DNA of 64,000 bases from Nonomuraea candida. Lineage in GTDB: Bacteria > Actinomycetota > Actinomycetes > Streptosporangiales > Streptosporangiaceae. A program made the translations under genes and the position numbers. A model generated the notes under the pieces. The model did not search any database, had not been told where the DNA came from, and was given only the letters and a program-made list of their open reading frames with translations. Shown one piece after another: positions 27,601 to 37,300 of this stretch (position 1 is its first letter; each line of letters opens with the position of its first letter). The stretch covers positions 148,121 to 212,120 of the forward strand of contig NZ_JOAG01000036.1 of NCBI RefSeq assembly GCF_000725485.1. Direction: 5' to 3'.

Positions 27601-27813
27601 CATCTCGCTGACGTCGATGTTCTTCGGGGACGCCTCGACCGTGAAACTGGGGTCCTCGTCGTTGGGATCGTAGATCTGCTCGAAGAAGGGCTCCGACACC
27701 TGCTGGACCGCCAGGTCGAGCAGACCCTCGACGGACTGCTGGTTGAGCCGTTCGACCAGCATCCCGACGTAGGGGTGGAAGTGGTTCTCGAACACGAAGG
27801 ACGTGTCGGCCAT
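24613..27813 (-). CDS. Tc toxin TcA subunit, C-terminal part (channel and TcB-binding region)
   Basis: A 1066-aa protein matching the second half of TcA toxins. It opens with FENHFHPYVGMLVERLNQ and PYSVYNWELFFHAPVTIAV, then KNQRFAEAQRWFHHVFDPT (about residues 95-113), a conserved block of TcA and related insecticidal proteins. A long helical region (about 380-800) should form the channel shaft; the hydrophobic glycine-rich segment MPNMGVDIEPFGIGGHVEFG at about 560-580 may include the membrane-entry tip. The C-terminus (LSLPAVTGPYTSVAATLSL, then FPGALESVV and a beta-rich end) corresponds to the TcB-binding domain. ATG 27813 lies 16 nt after the preceding stop. In most TcA proteins this part is fused to the upstream one. 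Confidence 0.88.
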   Translation of the reverse strand: MADTSFVFENHFHPYVGMLVERLNQQSVEGLLDLAVQQVSEPFFEQIYDPNDEDPSFTVEASPKNIDVSEMGPYSVYNWELFFHAPVTIAVHLSKNQRFAEAQRWFHHVFDPTETDPGTPVPQRFWKFVRFRNPRPGDMPRVDELVAVLSRPPSQLTPEEKVLLAAAAVSYEGLRREPFRPHRVARTRVVAYQYYVVMKYVENLIAWGDSLFRLDNAESINEATQLYVLAANILGPRPAQVPRHRAAPRMTYGQLKEAGLGAFGNVLVQLENQLPFANTPPSGAPGTGANGTALLGIGRSLYFCVPRNDQLLGYWDTVADRLFKIRNCQDITGVVRRLALFSPALDPGLLSRATAAGIDIAGAVAGTRAPASPVRATRLIQKALEITSEVKAAGAALLSAMERRDGEELARRRQEHEIGMAKLTRDVRFLAWKEAEAGTEALLRTRAMTFARYRHFQLLLGRPESEVDKLRDVSLARTTVTEANFSEVLQKLVERYATVIAQETRPAPRLAREGDPQIQAGAQSQGSLDLIPNEHAELNIHLPASRDKQRDAIDLDVIYGVLGMMPNMGVDIEPFGIGGHVEFGGPLLSSVGRTLATAIRGAAEQDAYDGGRAAKIAGYQRRDLDFVQQSNQAALELMQNGRQLIAALVHEQVARREYDLARDQIQRAEKVDAYLASKDTNTELFTWLCGEVSRSFAEHYRTAVDVARSAEHAVKRELMRPELDGQTFIGFSHWETGRRGLQAGERLHHDLTRLQLAYLEHNRREFELTTHVSLRMLDPLALLELRSKGSCQFTVPEWRYDLETPGHYLRRVSTVALSLPAVTGPYTSVAATLSLQRSSIRRDPGLIDDKYTRLPGEDPRFLDFPGALESVVTSSAVRDTGMFDAGARDDRYLPFEGAGAISTWALTLPPHLRTFDYSSISDAVLHISYTARPGVRSDAVAKDLRERFAAAAGQTLARSFSLRHDFPTDWAAFLAGGDGLRLRVEKSWFPYFSQSATIDVKAVELYGISGETLVRGPSPVDAAALPELGAQLTASGAFSLTVPADDAVVHRGRQADPHIIVRYTIR

Positions 27814-27829
27814 GGCAGGATCCCTCCGC

Positions 27830-30800
27830 TCAGCCGGTGACGGTCAGATCGGGGAAGGTCACAGGAGCGGCGAGCGGCCCGGGAAACAGCCCGAACGGGT
27901 CGGCCCGCGGACCGAGCGCGAGGGCCGGATCGGGGTGGACGTAGAAAACGTGCCTGCTGTCCTGGAAGAAGAACGGCGCCAGGCGCACGTTCTTGAGCCG
28001 GTGCATCGGCCCTGTCGCGCGGTAGGGCGACTGGCTGGTGCGCAACACCGTCAGCTCGTGGAACGGGTCGTCGCTGAAGCTGATGACGAACGGGCCCACC
28101 TTGGAGAACTGCCGCTCGGCCGGGAATCCCAGCGAGCCGCCGGTGTCGTCCTGTTCGCGGACCGGGAGGCTGTGGGTGGTGTAGAGCCGGAAATAGGGGT
28201 TGCTGGTGCCGCTCGGGTTCAGCACGATGACGCCCAGGCTGTCGCGGACGCCGGTGGTGTCGTGCACCACGTCGGAGGCCAGTGACAACCCGAGCGGGTC
28301 ACCGATCACGGTGAACTCGGCGCCCAGGTCGATCGGCCGATCGGGGTCGGAGGTGCGTGGCGACTGCCACCGGCCGTTGTAGTACTCGCTCCAGAACAGG
28401 CTCACGGTCATGGTCGCCGTCGCCCGCAGGGCCAGATCCCGCACGGCCAGATCGCCCAGCCGGGTGCCCTGCGAGGCGGTCGCCGCGAACGGGCCGGGCT
28501 GCCGCCGGTCGGGCTGCTTGGACACCGTCAGCCAGAACAGCAGGAAGCGGCCCTTCCAGATGACCGGCAGCACCGGGTCGTCCGGGACGTCGACGTTGAC
28601 CCGCTCCCACGGCCGCCACGTGCCGTCCAGGACCCGGTGGAAGTAGTTGCGTTTCGCCCCGGAGGTGCGGCCGATGACGTGCACCAGCGGGTCCGGGACT
28701 CCGGTTCCCGCGGCGCTGCGCTCCTGGACGTGCATCCCGGCGATCTCGAGGTTCGCCACGTCGTCGAGCCGCTCCAGATAGTGGCCGAGCGCCACGGCGG
28801 CCGCCTGGTCGGTGATGTCGGACTGGAACAGTTCGGACTCGACCTCGCGGAAGAACGGCGACTTGTCGTCGCGCAGATCGGGATCGAGCCAGTTCTCCGG
28901 GAAGAGGAAGACCCTGCGGTTGGCCTCCCAGATCCGGTACCGCTTCATCGCCTCCCAGCGCTGCGGGTCGATCACCTCCGGTGAGACCTCGGGCTCCAGG
29001 TTGAGCAGCACCCGCGCGACGAACAGCTGCACGGTCGAGATCGCCTGCGCGATGCGGGAGGTCGTCATGCAGGGATCCATCTGCACGTCGATCAGCAGCT
29101 TCTCGTACAGCTGCTCGGGGGAGACGAACCTGCCGGTGACCTCGTCGACGGTCAGGTCGGGGTCGGGATTCTCCTGGTGCAGGACCCGCGCGACCAGGGC
29201 GTCGCGGGCGGCACGGCGGAGCTCGTTGTGGATCGGGCGCACCGCCTCCGCCCAGGCGGCGTCGTCGTAGCGGGCGCGTACGGCGTCGCGCAGCTCGCGC
29301 ACGTCCTGCGCCGACGGGGTGGTCCTGAGGATCCGGGCGAGCGTCCCGATCGGCAGCACGACGGTGCGAACCACGTCCAGCGCCTGCGCCGTCCGCCACA
29401 GCCCCTCCAGGCCGCCCGGCTCAGGCCCGAGGTGGGCCGCGACGTCGTCCACGACCGGGCGGGCGACGCCGGTGAGCGCCGCGATCAGCGGGCCAGGGGC
29501 GGGGGCTTCCAGCAGGTCGGCGAGCGCGGTGCCGGTGATCGCCCAGCGTGCGCGCAGCTCCCGGTAGCGGGCGAGGGCGGCGACCGCGCGCACCAGTGCC
29601 GCCGGGCCGGTGGGACCGGCGGGGACGGGGACCGCGGAGAGCCAGCCGGCGCCGTCGATCAGGAGCTCCGGCAGGCGCGCCAGGCAGAGCAGTTCGCGGA
29701 GCGAGAGCCCGCAGGCCGTGGCCAGTTCCAGGGCCGCGAGCAGGCGCCGGTAGGAGCCGGTGAAGGCGTCGACGGTGTCCGCGGGGCAGCACGCGGCGCC
29801 GGGAATCGTCACGCGGCCGACCCCTTCGGCCTGCCAGCGCAGCCGCAGCGTCGCGGTCAGCCCGGTCGCGGTCAGTTCGAGCCGCACCGGCCGCCCGGCC
29901 ACCAGGTCGATCGGGGCCGCGGTCCAGCTGCCGCCCTCCCTGCGCAGCGGCACCGCGGCGCCGCCGGCCTGGAGCGTCACGGCGTCGGCGTCGCTCTCGA
30001 CGGTCAGCGTGTACGCGCCCGAGATCTCGGGGCCGGCGAAGGCGTCCCAGATCCCGCTGATCGGCCCGCTGGGCACTCCGGCCGCCTCGCGCAGGTCGGC
30101 CCGGCCGGGCCCGTAGTCGACCGCGGGCGCCACCGCGGTCCTGGCCGGCGCCCCGGCCGACGGTCCTGCCGCGGGCCCGGCCCAGAAACGCGCCCGCAGG
30201 CCGGTGGCGGTCACGGCGGCGAGGTCGTCGGCGACCGTCCGCCCCGGCGCGGAGCCCGGCATGGCGACGGCGTCCTCGGTGAGGGCGGCCACGTCCTCGG
30301 GGGCGGCGCCCGTCGTGGTGCCGAGCACCTCGGCCAGCTGCCTGCGCCGCAGACTCGGCCGCAGTTCCGTCAGCAGCGCCGCCCCCAGGACGGCCCGCTT
30401 GACCTCCGGATCGTCGGACGAGGCCGACCAGACGCGCCAGCGGTTCTCCAGGACCGGATGGGCGCGCAGGAGCGGCAGGTACTCGGCCTGCCCGGCGTTG
30501 GCCAGGGCGGTGACCGCCTCGGCCAGCCCGGCGGGCAGATCGGGCAGCGCGGCGACCGCGGCGGCGACCTCCGGCGTCAGCACCCCGCGATGGATCAGGA
30601 GCGAGCGGGCCGCGTCGTAGGACAGGCCCGGCGCGAGCGCCGCCACCGGCTCCGGCACCGTCGGCCGGTCCTGCGTGTACGGGGTCGTGTACGCCGACGT
30701 CCCGGCGAGCAGGCCGAGGAAGGCGTCGCTCACGTCGGGCGCGAACACCGAGGTCAGCACGGAACGCAGGGCCGCCTCGCTCCACTGCGACGGCGCGTCG

Positions 30801-33800
30801 CGTTCGGCGAGGGCGGCCCGGACCGAGCGCAGGACCGGCATCACGTCCGGGGCCTCGCCCGTGCCGCGTGCCAGCTCCACGACGCGGGCGACGGTGAGGC
30901 CGGAGTCCTTGATCGCCTGGACCAGGCGGATCAGCTTCATGAAATCCGGCTCAGGCCCGTCGAGCTGCGCGAACGGCTTCCAGCCGGTCGCCTCGATCAG
31001 CCCGGCCAGCTCGGCCACCCCTACGCCCAGGGCGCGCGCCAGGAAGCCGTGACGGAACAACCGGCTGACCGAGGCGACGGAGAGCGGCGTCGTGGGGCCG
31101 GCCCCGGCCGCGCGCACGACCACGGCGAACTCCTCAGCGGTGAGCTTCAGCGCCGCCTGCAGGGCCGGGCCGTGATCGAGGAGCAGGGCGTCAGGCCGGG
31201 CCGGCGGATTCCCGTCGGGGCCGGGACCGAACACCGGATCCGTGCCGAGCAGCGTGGACGGCGGGAACAGCCGGCGGAACGGCGATTGCGGCCCGCGCGA
31301 GCCCAGCGGCGCGAAGCAGCCGAGCAGCCACGGCAGGTCCTCCTCGACGTCAAGCCCGAGCAGGTCCGCCGCGGTCAGCAGGTGCCCGAGCCGGAGCAGG
31401 ACGGTGTCGAAACCGGCGTCCAGGTTGCGCCGGACGTCGGCGGTCGGCGCCGTCACCGGCGCCCTCTCCGGCCAGAGCGCGGTGACCACCTCATCGGTGC
31501 GCTCGATGCTCCAGCCGAGCCGGGCCCGCAGGCGGACGAAGCGTGCGATGCCCAGCAGGTCGACCGCCCTGAGCCGGTTGCGCGCCGGATCGGGCAGCGC
31601 CCTGCGCAGCTCCATCCTCGCGAAACCGCCGGTCGAGTCCCCGGCCGGCGGAGCCTGCCCGCTGGGATCGGTGAGCACGATCACATTCATGATCCGGTCA
31701 TGGTGGGCGGCCAGCCACGCGATCACGTCCCCGCCGAACGGCGCGAGATCCGCGTCCGGGCGCAGCGCGGCCAGGAACTCCTGCGCCGTCATCGCCCCGT
31801 CGCGCAGGCGCTGGATGGCGGAGAGCCCCACGCCGAGGGGATCGAGCAGGGTCATCAGATCGGCGTCGGGGTTGACGAACCGCGTCAGGAGCAGGCTGAT
31901 CAGCTCCGCTGGGCTCAGGCCGAACCGGCGGGCCAGCCTGCGGGCGTTGCCGGCGCCCGCCACCAGCCGGTCCTCCGTCACCCGCGCGGGGTCGTCACCG
32001 TACAGAGCCTGGGCGGTCACCTCCGGCCCGCACAGCACGTCGCGCTCGGCCGGGCCGACCCCGGCCCGCTCCCGTACAATGTCCTGCCACGACCGGCCGT
32101 TCGCCTCGTCGGGAGCGAGCGCGGCCATCGCCTCCCCGAGCGTCGTCCCCAGCTGGGCGAGGTAGCGGCGCATCGCGGCCAGGCGCTGGTCCCACGGCAG
32201 CACCAGCGGGTAAGGGGCGCCCCGCAGGACCGAGTAGGCGGCGTCGTTCACGAACTGCGGCGAGGCCAGCAGCTCGGCGGTGCTGGTGCCCGGCGGCACG
32301 TCGTGGCCCCGATACCCGTCGATCGAGGCGTTGACCACGACGTGTTCGAGAACCTCGTTGGCCAGATCCACGTAGGGCAGCTCGACCTCGGTGTTCTCGC
32401 AGCTCAGCGCGATGTGCTGGAGGTCGGGGCGGCGGCCGAGCAGCACCTTGAGCGGGTTGTCGCCGCCCTGCCCATCGGCCGGATCGATGTCGAGGAACTC
32501 GAGCAGGTCGACCAGGTAGGCGGCCGGGCTGAGCACCGATTCGCAGTGCTCGCAGGCGCCGTAGTCGATGGGTCCGAACAGGGTCTCCAGGTTCGGCAGG
32601 GCAGGTGACTCAGCGGCGCGAGCCGCGGCGACGGGCCCGTCGGCGGCGACCGGCCCGCCTCGGGGGATCGCGTACACCTCGGGCGCGGCGCGGGCCAGCA
32701 GGTGGCTGGTGGCCGTGGCGAGGGCGGCGCTGTGGACCTGATCGCTGCGGCGGAAGACATCCCGGGCGACGTCCTCGCCGCCGAGCTCGGAGGCGAACCG
32801 GGTGACGAAAGCCGGCTCGCCGTGCAGGGCGACCGCGCGGGCGGAGTCGAAGCCGAGCGTGCGCAGCCCGCGTACCGCATCCGGCGTGGGGGCGACGGCG
32901 ACGATCCGCTGCAGGGCCGCGATCTCCTCGCGCACGGCCGGCTCGACCTCGATGGCCTGCGCGTCGAGGAAGCCGTCGATGGGCTGCACGGTCAGCTCGA
33001 ACCGGTCGTGGTGCTCGGTCAGGAAATCGGCCACCGCGCGGCTGGTCCCCTCCGGGCCGCCGACCGGAATCAGCCCCTCGGCCACCTCCGCGCCGAGCAC
33101 GGCGGTGGGGTGACGCAGCCGCAGCTCCTCGGCGAGGAGTTCGGCGTACGCGTGCCGGCGCGACTCCTCGTCGTCACCGGGAACGTCGTCGGGCACCGGC
33201 ACGCCGGCGGTGAGGTCCTCCAGCCAGCGGCCGGCCCGGTGGTAGCCGGCCGCCGCGAGATCGCCGACTCTCGCCGGGGCGGTGGCGTGCAGCTTGGCGA
33301 TCAGCTGGGCGTTGTTGCGGGTCAGGCAGGCCAGCGCGCCGTCGAGTTCGAGCCGGGGCGCGCGGTCGGGGAGCTCCTCCCGCACCCGGGTCCACAGCCG
33401 CGCGGGCGAGTCCCGGTGTTCGCGGTAGAGGTGCGCGAAGCGGCGCCGGTCGGCCTCGTCGGGCAGAGCGGCGGCCAGCAGGTCGTCCATGCGCCCGTCG
33501 CCGACCCCGAGGGGGAGGTCGAGCACCGCCTGACCGGCGAGTTCGCGGATGGCTTCCAGGCCGGAGGGGATCTGCGCCGACAACTCCGGCGCGATGATCC
33601 GCTCCTCGACGGCGCGCGACCAGACGGTCTCGATCACGGCGGACGGAGCGAGCGCCCACAGGCGCGGGCCGGCGGGCAGCCCGGCCCGGTAGAGCGCGTA
33701 GTGCAGTGGAGCGGGGATGCCTGTGGTCTCGGCCTCGCGGCCGGCGAGCGAGGCCATGGCGACGGCGCGGGCGTCCCAGCCGCTCTTGGCGGCCGCGAAG

Positions 33801-34210
33801 GTCACGTCCCTGCGCTCGCCGTTCTCCACGAAACCGGCCAGGCTGACCGGAGTGTCCCCGAGCCCGCGGGTGATGCCGGCGACGAGGCGGCTGTACTCGT
33901 CGAGAGCCGGTGCGGCGCCCGCCGGGAGCACCACGTCGACCTGTTCGTCCGGGTTCGCGTCGAAGCGGGTCTGCGAACGGGCGATCACTTCACCGTCCCG
34001 GACCACGCGTACGACGAGATCGAGGCTCGCGCCGGGCTGGGAGCGGGCCGGTTCGGGGTCGAAGTCGAGAGTGAACGTGCCGTCCGGCCGCGGCTCGGTG
34101 ACGCCGATCAGGTGCTCCCCGCCGAGGCGCAGATCGGCGACTTCGACGGCGACACCGGCGATCGGCGCGCCCGTCTCATCGCGCACTGTGCCGCCGACGT
34201 GAAACCTCAT
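27830..34210 (-). CDS. Tc toxin TcA subunit, N-terminal part (shell, VRP1 and neuraminidase-like domains)
   Basis: A 2126-aa protein. Residues 1-75 form a transthyretin/carboxypeptidase-regulatory-like beta domain (GGTVRDETGAPIAGVAVEV). The alpha-helical shell follows; LFGPIDYGACEHCESVLSPA and AYLVDLLEFLDI at about 540-575 are the hallmark of the VRP1/SpvA-type region. A beta-rich insert at about 1365-1480 looks PA14-like (SGAYTLTVESDADAVTLQAG). An ABC-toxin N-terminal block (VSPEQLYEKLLIDVQMDPCM) at about 1695 precedes the neuraminidase-like region with FLFPENWLDPDLRDDKSPFF at about 1772. The protein ends just where other TcA chains continue into the FHPYV block, which here starts the next gene. 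ATG 34210 has a GAGG about 8 bp upstream. Confidence 0.88.
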   Translation of the reverse strand: MRFHVGGTVRDETGAPIAGVAVEVADLRLGGEHLIGVTEPRPDGTFTLDFDPEPARSQPGASLDLVVRVVRDGEVIARSQTRFDANPDEQVDVVLPAGAAPALDEYSRLVAGITRGLGDTPVSLAGFVENGERRDVTFAAAKSGWDARAVAMASLAGREAETTGIPAPLHYALYRAGLPAGPRLWALAPSAVIETVWSRAVEERIIAPELSAQIPSGLEAIRELAGQAVLDLPLGVGDGRMDDLLAAALPDEADRRRFAHLYREHRDSPARLWTRVREELPDRAPRLELDGALACLTRNNAQLIAKLHATAPARVGDLAAAGYHRAGRWLEDLTAGVPVPDDVPGDDEESRRHAYAELLAEELRLRHPTAVLGAEVAEGLIPVGGPEGTSRAVADFLTEHHDRFELTVQPIDGFLDAQAIEVEPAVREEIAALQRIVAVAPTPDAVRGLRTLGFDSARAVALHGEPAFVTRFASELGGEDVARDVFRRSDQVHSAALATATSHLLARAAPEVYAIPRGGPVAADGPVAAARAAESPALPNLETLFGPIDYGACEHCESVLSPAAYLVDLLEFLDIDPADGQGGDNPLKVLLGRRPDLQHIALSCENTEVELPYVDLANEVLEHVVVNASIDGYRGHDVPPGTSTAELLASPQFVNDAAYSVLRGAPYPLVLPWDQRLAAMRRYLAQLGTTLGEAMAALAPDEANGRSWQDIVRERAGVGPAERDVLCGPEVTAQALYGDDPARVTEDRLVAGAGNARRLARRFGLSPAELISLLLTRFVNPDADLMTLLDPLGVGLSAIQRLRDGAMTAQEFLAALRPDADLAPFGGDVIAWLAAHHDRIMNVIVLTDPSGQAPPAGDSTGGFARMELRRALPDPARNRLRAVDLLGIARFVRLRARLGWSIERTDEVVTALWPERAPVTAPTADVRRNLDAGFDTVLLRLGHLLTAADLLGLDVEEDLPWLLGCFAPLGSRGPQSPFRRLFPPSTLLGTDPVFGPGPDGNPPARPDALLLDHGPALQAALKLTAEEFAVVVRAAGAGPTTPLSVASVSRLFRHGFLARALGVGVAELAGLIEATGWKPFAQLDGPEPDFMKLIRLVQAIKDSGLTVARVVELARGTGEAPDVMPVLRSVRAALAERDAPSQWSEAALRSVLTSVFAPDVSDAFLGLLAGTSAYTTPYTQDRPTVPEPVAALAPGLSYDAARSLLIHRGVLTPEVAAAVAALPDLPAGLAEAVTALANAGQAEYLPLLRAHPVLENRWRVWSASSDDPEVKRAVLGAALLTELRPSLRRRQLAEVLGTTTGAAPEDVAALTEDAVAMPGSAPGRTVADDLAAVTATGLRARFWAGPAAGPSAGAPARTAVAPAVDYGPGRADLREAAGVPSGPISGIWDAFAGPEISGAYTLTVESDADAVTLQAGGAAVPLRREGGSWTAAPIDLVAGRPVRLELTATGLTATLRLRWQAEGVGRVTIPGAACCPADTVDAFTGSYRRLLAALELATACGLSLRELLCLARLPELLIDGAGWLSAVPVPAGPTGPAALVRAVAALARYRELRARWAITGTALADLLEAPAPGPLIAALTGVARPVVDDVAAHLGPEPGGLEGLWRTAQALDVVRTVVLPIGTLARILRTTPSAQDVRELRDAVRARYDDAAWAEAVRPIHNELRRAARDALVARVLHQENPDPDLTVDEVTGRFVSPEQLYEKLLIDVQMDPCMTTSRIAQAISTVQLFVARVLLNLEPEVSPEVIDPQRWEAMKRYRIWEANRRVFLFPENWLDPDLRDDKSPFFREVESELFQSDITDQAAAVALGHYLERLDDVANLEIAGMHVQERSAAGTGVPDPLVHVIGRTSGAKRNYFHRVLDGTWRPWERVNVDVPDDPVLPVIWKGRFLLFWLTVSKQPDRRQPGPFAATASQGTRLGDLAVRDLALRATATMTVSLFWSEYYNGRWQSPRTSDPDRPIDLGAEFTVIGDPLGLSLASDVVHDTTGVRDSLGVIVLNPSGTSNPYFRLYTTHSLPVREQDDTGGSLGFPAERQFSKVGPFVISFSDDPFHELTVLRTSQSPYRATGPMHRLKNVRLAPFFFQDSRHVFYVHPDPALALGPRADPFGLFPGPLAAPVTFPDLTVTG

Positions 34211-34354
34211 CGCGGAACCTCATCTCTGACAGGCAGTCCTGTCGAAGACGTTCTCGCCGATCATTATGTCGATCAAACCAGCTGAGTTATCAGCAAGCTA
34301 CACAATGTGGCGGAGTGTGGGTACACATGGCGGAGAGAGAATCCGAGGTGCGCC
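34211..34354. promoter_or_regulatory. Divergent Tc toxin promoter region
   Basis: The 144 bp between the divergent TcA and TcB-TcC genes are the AT-richest stretch of the island. Two palindromes are visible: GACAGG-CAGT-CCTGTC at 34228-34243, in the probable TcA leader, and CTGAGTTATCAG at 34282-34293 between the two starts. Either could be an operator coordinating both transcripts. No promoter consensus is clear enough to assign. Confidence 0.45.
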
Positions 34355-37300
34355 GTGTCACATTCGCCCGTGTCACCTTCAGCCGCGTCACAGCCGGCCG
34401 CCGCTCGCCAGGCGGAGACCCCGCGTCCCCGCGCCCCCGAGACGCCGGCGGTGAGCCTGCCCAAGGGGGGCGGGGCCATCCGCGGCATCGGCGAGACGTT
34501 CGCGGCCAACCCCGTGACCGGCACCGGGACGGTGACGGTGCCCATCGCCACCAGTCCCAGCCGGTCCGGGCTGGACCCCGAGCTGTCCCTGGCCTACGAC
34601 TCGGGCACCGGTAACGGCGTCTTCGGATTCGGCTGGAGCCTGTCCCTCCCCTCCATCACCCGCAAGACCGAGCGGGGCCTGCCGACCTACACCGACGCGG
34701 ACGTCTTCCTGCTGTCCGGATCGGAGGATCTGGTGCCGGTCGCGGGGGCGGACGACATGAGCGTCGATCCGCTTTTCGCCGTACGCCGCTACCGGCCCAG
34801 AATCGACGGCCTGTACGCCCGGATCGAGCGCTGGACCCGGTTGCGGGACGGGGACACGCACTGGCGGGCGATCAGCCGGGACAACCTCCTCACGCTGTAC
34901 GGCAAGGACCCCGAGTCGAGAATCGCCGACCCGGACGATCCTGCCCGGGTCTTCTCCTGGCTGATCTGCGAGACCCGCGACGACCGGGGCAACGCCGTTC
35001 GTTACCGGTACGCGAGCGAGAACGGCCTGGGCGTCGACCGCGCCCGCGCGTCGGAACGGAACAGGGGGGAGCCCGATGATCCCCGTCGTGGCGCCAACCG
35101 GTATCTCAAACGCGTCGAGTACGGAAACCGGCGCCCCCTGCTGGCCGCCGACGGGCGCCGGCCGCGCTTCCTGTCCGAGCTGCCCGCGGAGCTGACGGCG
35201 GACCCGCAATGGATGTTCGAAGCCGTCTTCGACTACGGCGAGCACGATGCGGACGATCCCACGCCGCGGCCCGCGGGTGAGTGGAGGTTCCGGGACGACC
35301 CGTTCTCGTCCTATCGTGCCGGTTTCGAGGTGCGCACCACTCGCCGATGCCAACGAGTCCTGATATTTCATCATGTGCCCGGTGGAGAGCACGGGTATGA
35401 CGGCCTGGTCCGCTCCACCGACCTGGCCTACTCCGCCTCCGAGGAGACCGGGTCGCGGTACAGCTTCCTGCGTTCGGTCACGCAGACCGGCTACCGGCGG
35501 GTGGGGGACCGCTACCTCCGGCGCAGCCTCCCGCCCCTGGAGTTCGCCTACTCTCTGCCGGTAGGTCCCCGTGACGTCCAGGACATCGACCCGAGCGCGC
35601 TGCGCAACCTGCCGATCGGCGCGGACCCCGCCACGTACCAGTGGGTCGACCTGCACGGGGAGGGCGTGCCCGGCCTCTTCACCGAACAGGCGAACGCCTG
35701 GTTCTACACCCGCAACCTCAGCCCCGCCGCGGGCGGGTCCGTCGAGTTCGCGCCGGCGGAGCCGGTGGCCACCATGCCCCATCCCGGCCTGGACGGCGGC
35801 CGGGCCCGGTTCATGGACCTGGCCGGTGACGGCCGGCCCGACCTGGTCATGCTGGACGGCCCCGTGCAGGGCCTGTTCGAACACGACGACGCCCGCGGAT
35901 GGCACCCCTTCAAGCCGTTCGCCTCCCTTCCCAATCGGGGACTGTCCGGCGACCAGGTGAAACCGGTCGACCTGGACGGTGACGGCCACACGGACCTGCT
36001 GATGATCGAGGACGACGGGTTCGTCTGGCATCCGTCCCTGGCCGAGGAGGGCTTCGGCCCCGCGCTGCGGACGCCACGGCCGTCGGACGAGGAGCGCGGC
36101 CCGCACCTGGTGTTCGCCGACGGCACACAGTCGATCTACCTGGCCGACCTCAGCGGTGACGGTCTCGCCGATCTCGCCAGGGTCAGGAACGGAGAGATCT
36201 GCTACTGGCCCAACCTCGGCTACGGCCGGTTCGGCGCCAAGGTGACCATGGACGCGGCGCCGCTGCTCGACCATCCGGAGCACTTCGACCAGCGCCGGGT
36301 ACGGCTCGCCGACATCGACGGAACGGGCACCGCGGACCTGATCTACCTGCACGGCGACGGAGTCCGGCTCTACTACAACCAGTCGGGCAACGGGTGGAGC
36401 CCGCCCCAGCGGCTCGACGTCTTCCCGCCCATCGACGCCGCCGTGTCGGTCCAGGTCACCGATCTGCTCGGCGACGGAACCTCGTGCCTGCTCTGGTCCT
36501 CGCCGCTGCCGGGCGACACCGGCCGTCAGATGCGCTACGTGAGGTTGACCGGCGAGCACAAGCCGCACCTGCTGATCGGCATGAGCAACAACCTCGGTGT
36601 GGAGACCGTGGTGGACTACGCCCCCTCCACGAAATTCGCCCTGCGCGACGAACGGGACGGCCGCCCGTGGCAGACCCGGCTGCCGTTCCCGGTGCACGTC
36701 GTGGAGCGAGTGGAGACCAGGGACCGGGTCGGCCGCAACCGGTTCGTCACCCGCTACGCCTACCACAACGGCCATTTCGACGGCGAGGAGCGCGAGTTCC
36801 GCGGCTTCGGCACGGTGGACCAGTGGGACACCGAGGAGATCGGCGCGCTCACCGGCGCCGGCAACGAGCAGCCCGCCGCGCACGTGCCGCCCGTGCTCAC
36901 CCGCACCTGGTTCCACACCGGCGGACCCGGCGGCCTTCCCCCTGACTCGCCGGTTCTTCCCGTCCTGCCGGCGGGCCTGGACCCCGGCGAGGAGCGCGAA
37001 GCCCACCGCGCGCTCAAGGGGTCGATGCTGCGCCAGGAGGTCTACGCCCGGGACGGCGGCTCCAGGCAGGAGCATCCCTACAGCGTCACCGAGCACGGTT
37101 ACACCGTCCGGCTGGAGCAGCGCCGGGGCGCCGGCCGGCACGCCGTGTTCTCCACCCATCTGGCCCAGAGCTTCGAGCGCCTGCACGAGCGCGACCCCGG
37201 CGACCCGCGCGTGCGGCACTCGATCGTCCTGGAGACCGATCCCTTCGGCGACCCGCTCAAAGAGGTGACGATCGCCTACGGGCGGCGCCGCCCGTCGCCG

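Noticed and set aside
22822..27840. Very long plus-strand open frame (1672 codons) opposite the TcA C-terminal and propeller genes
   Set aside because: It is antisense to two genes with clear family motifs. Its translation is rich in Gly/Arg/His/Val without domains, the usual shadow of GC-rich third positions.
29177..32608. Plus-strand open frame of 1143 codons opposite the TcA N-terminal gene
   Set aside because: Same reason: low-complexity Gly/Arg/Gln composition and no motif, while the minus strand shows VRP1 and neuraminidase-like blocks.
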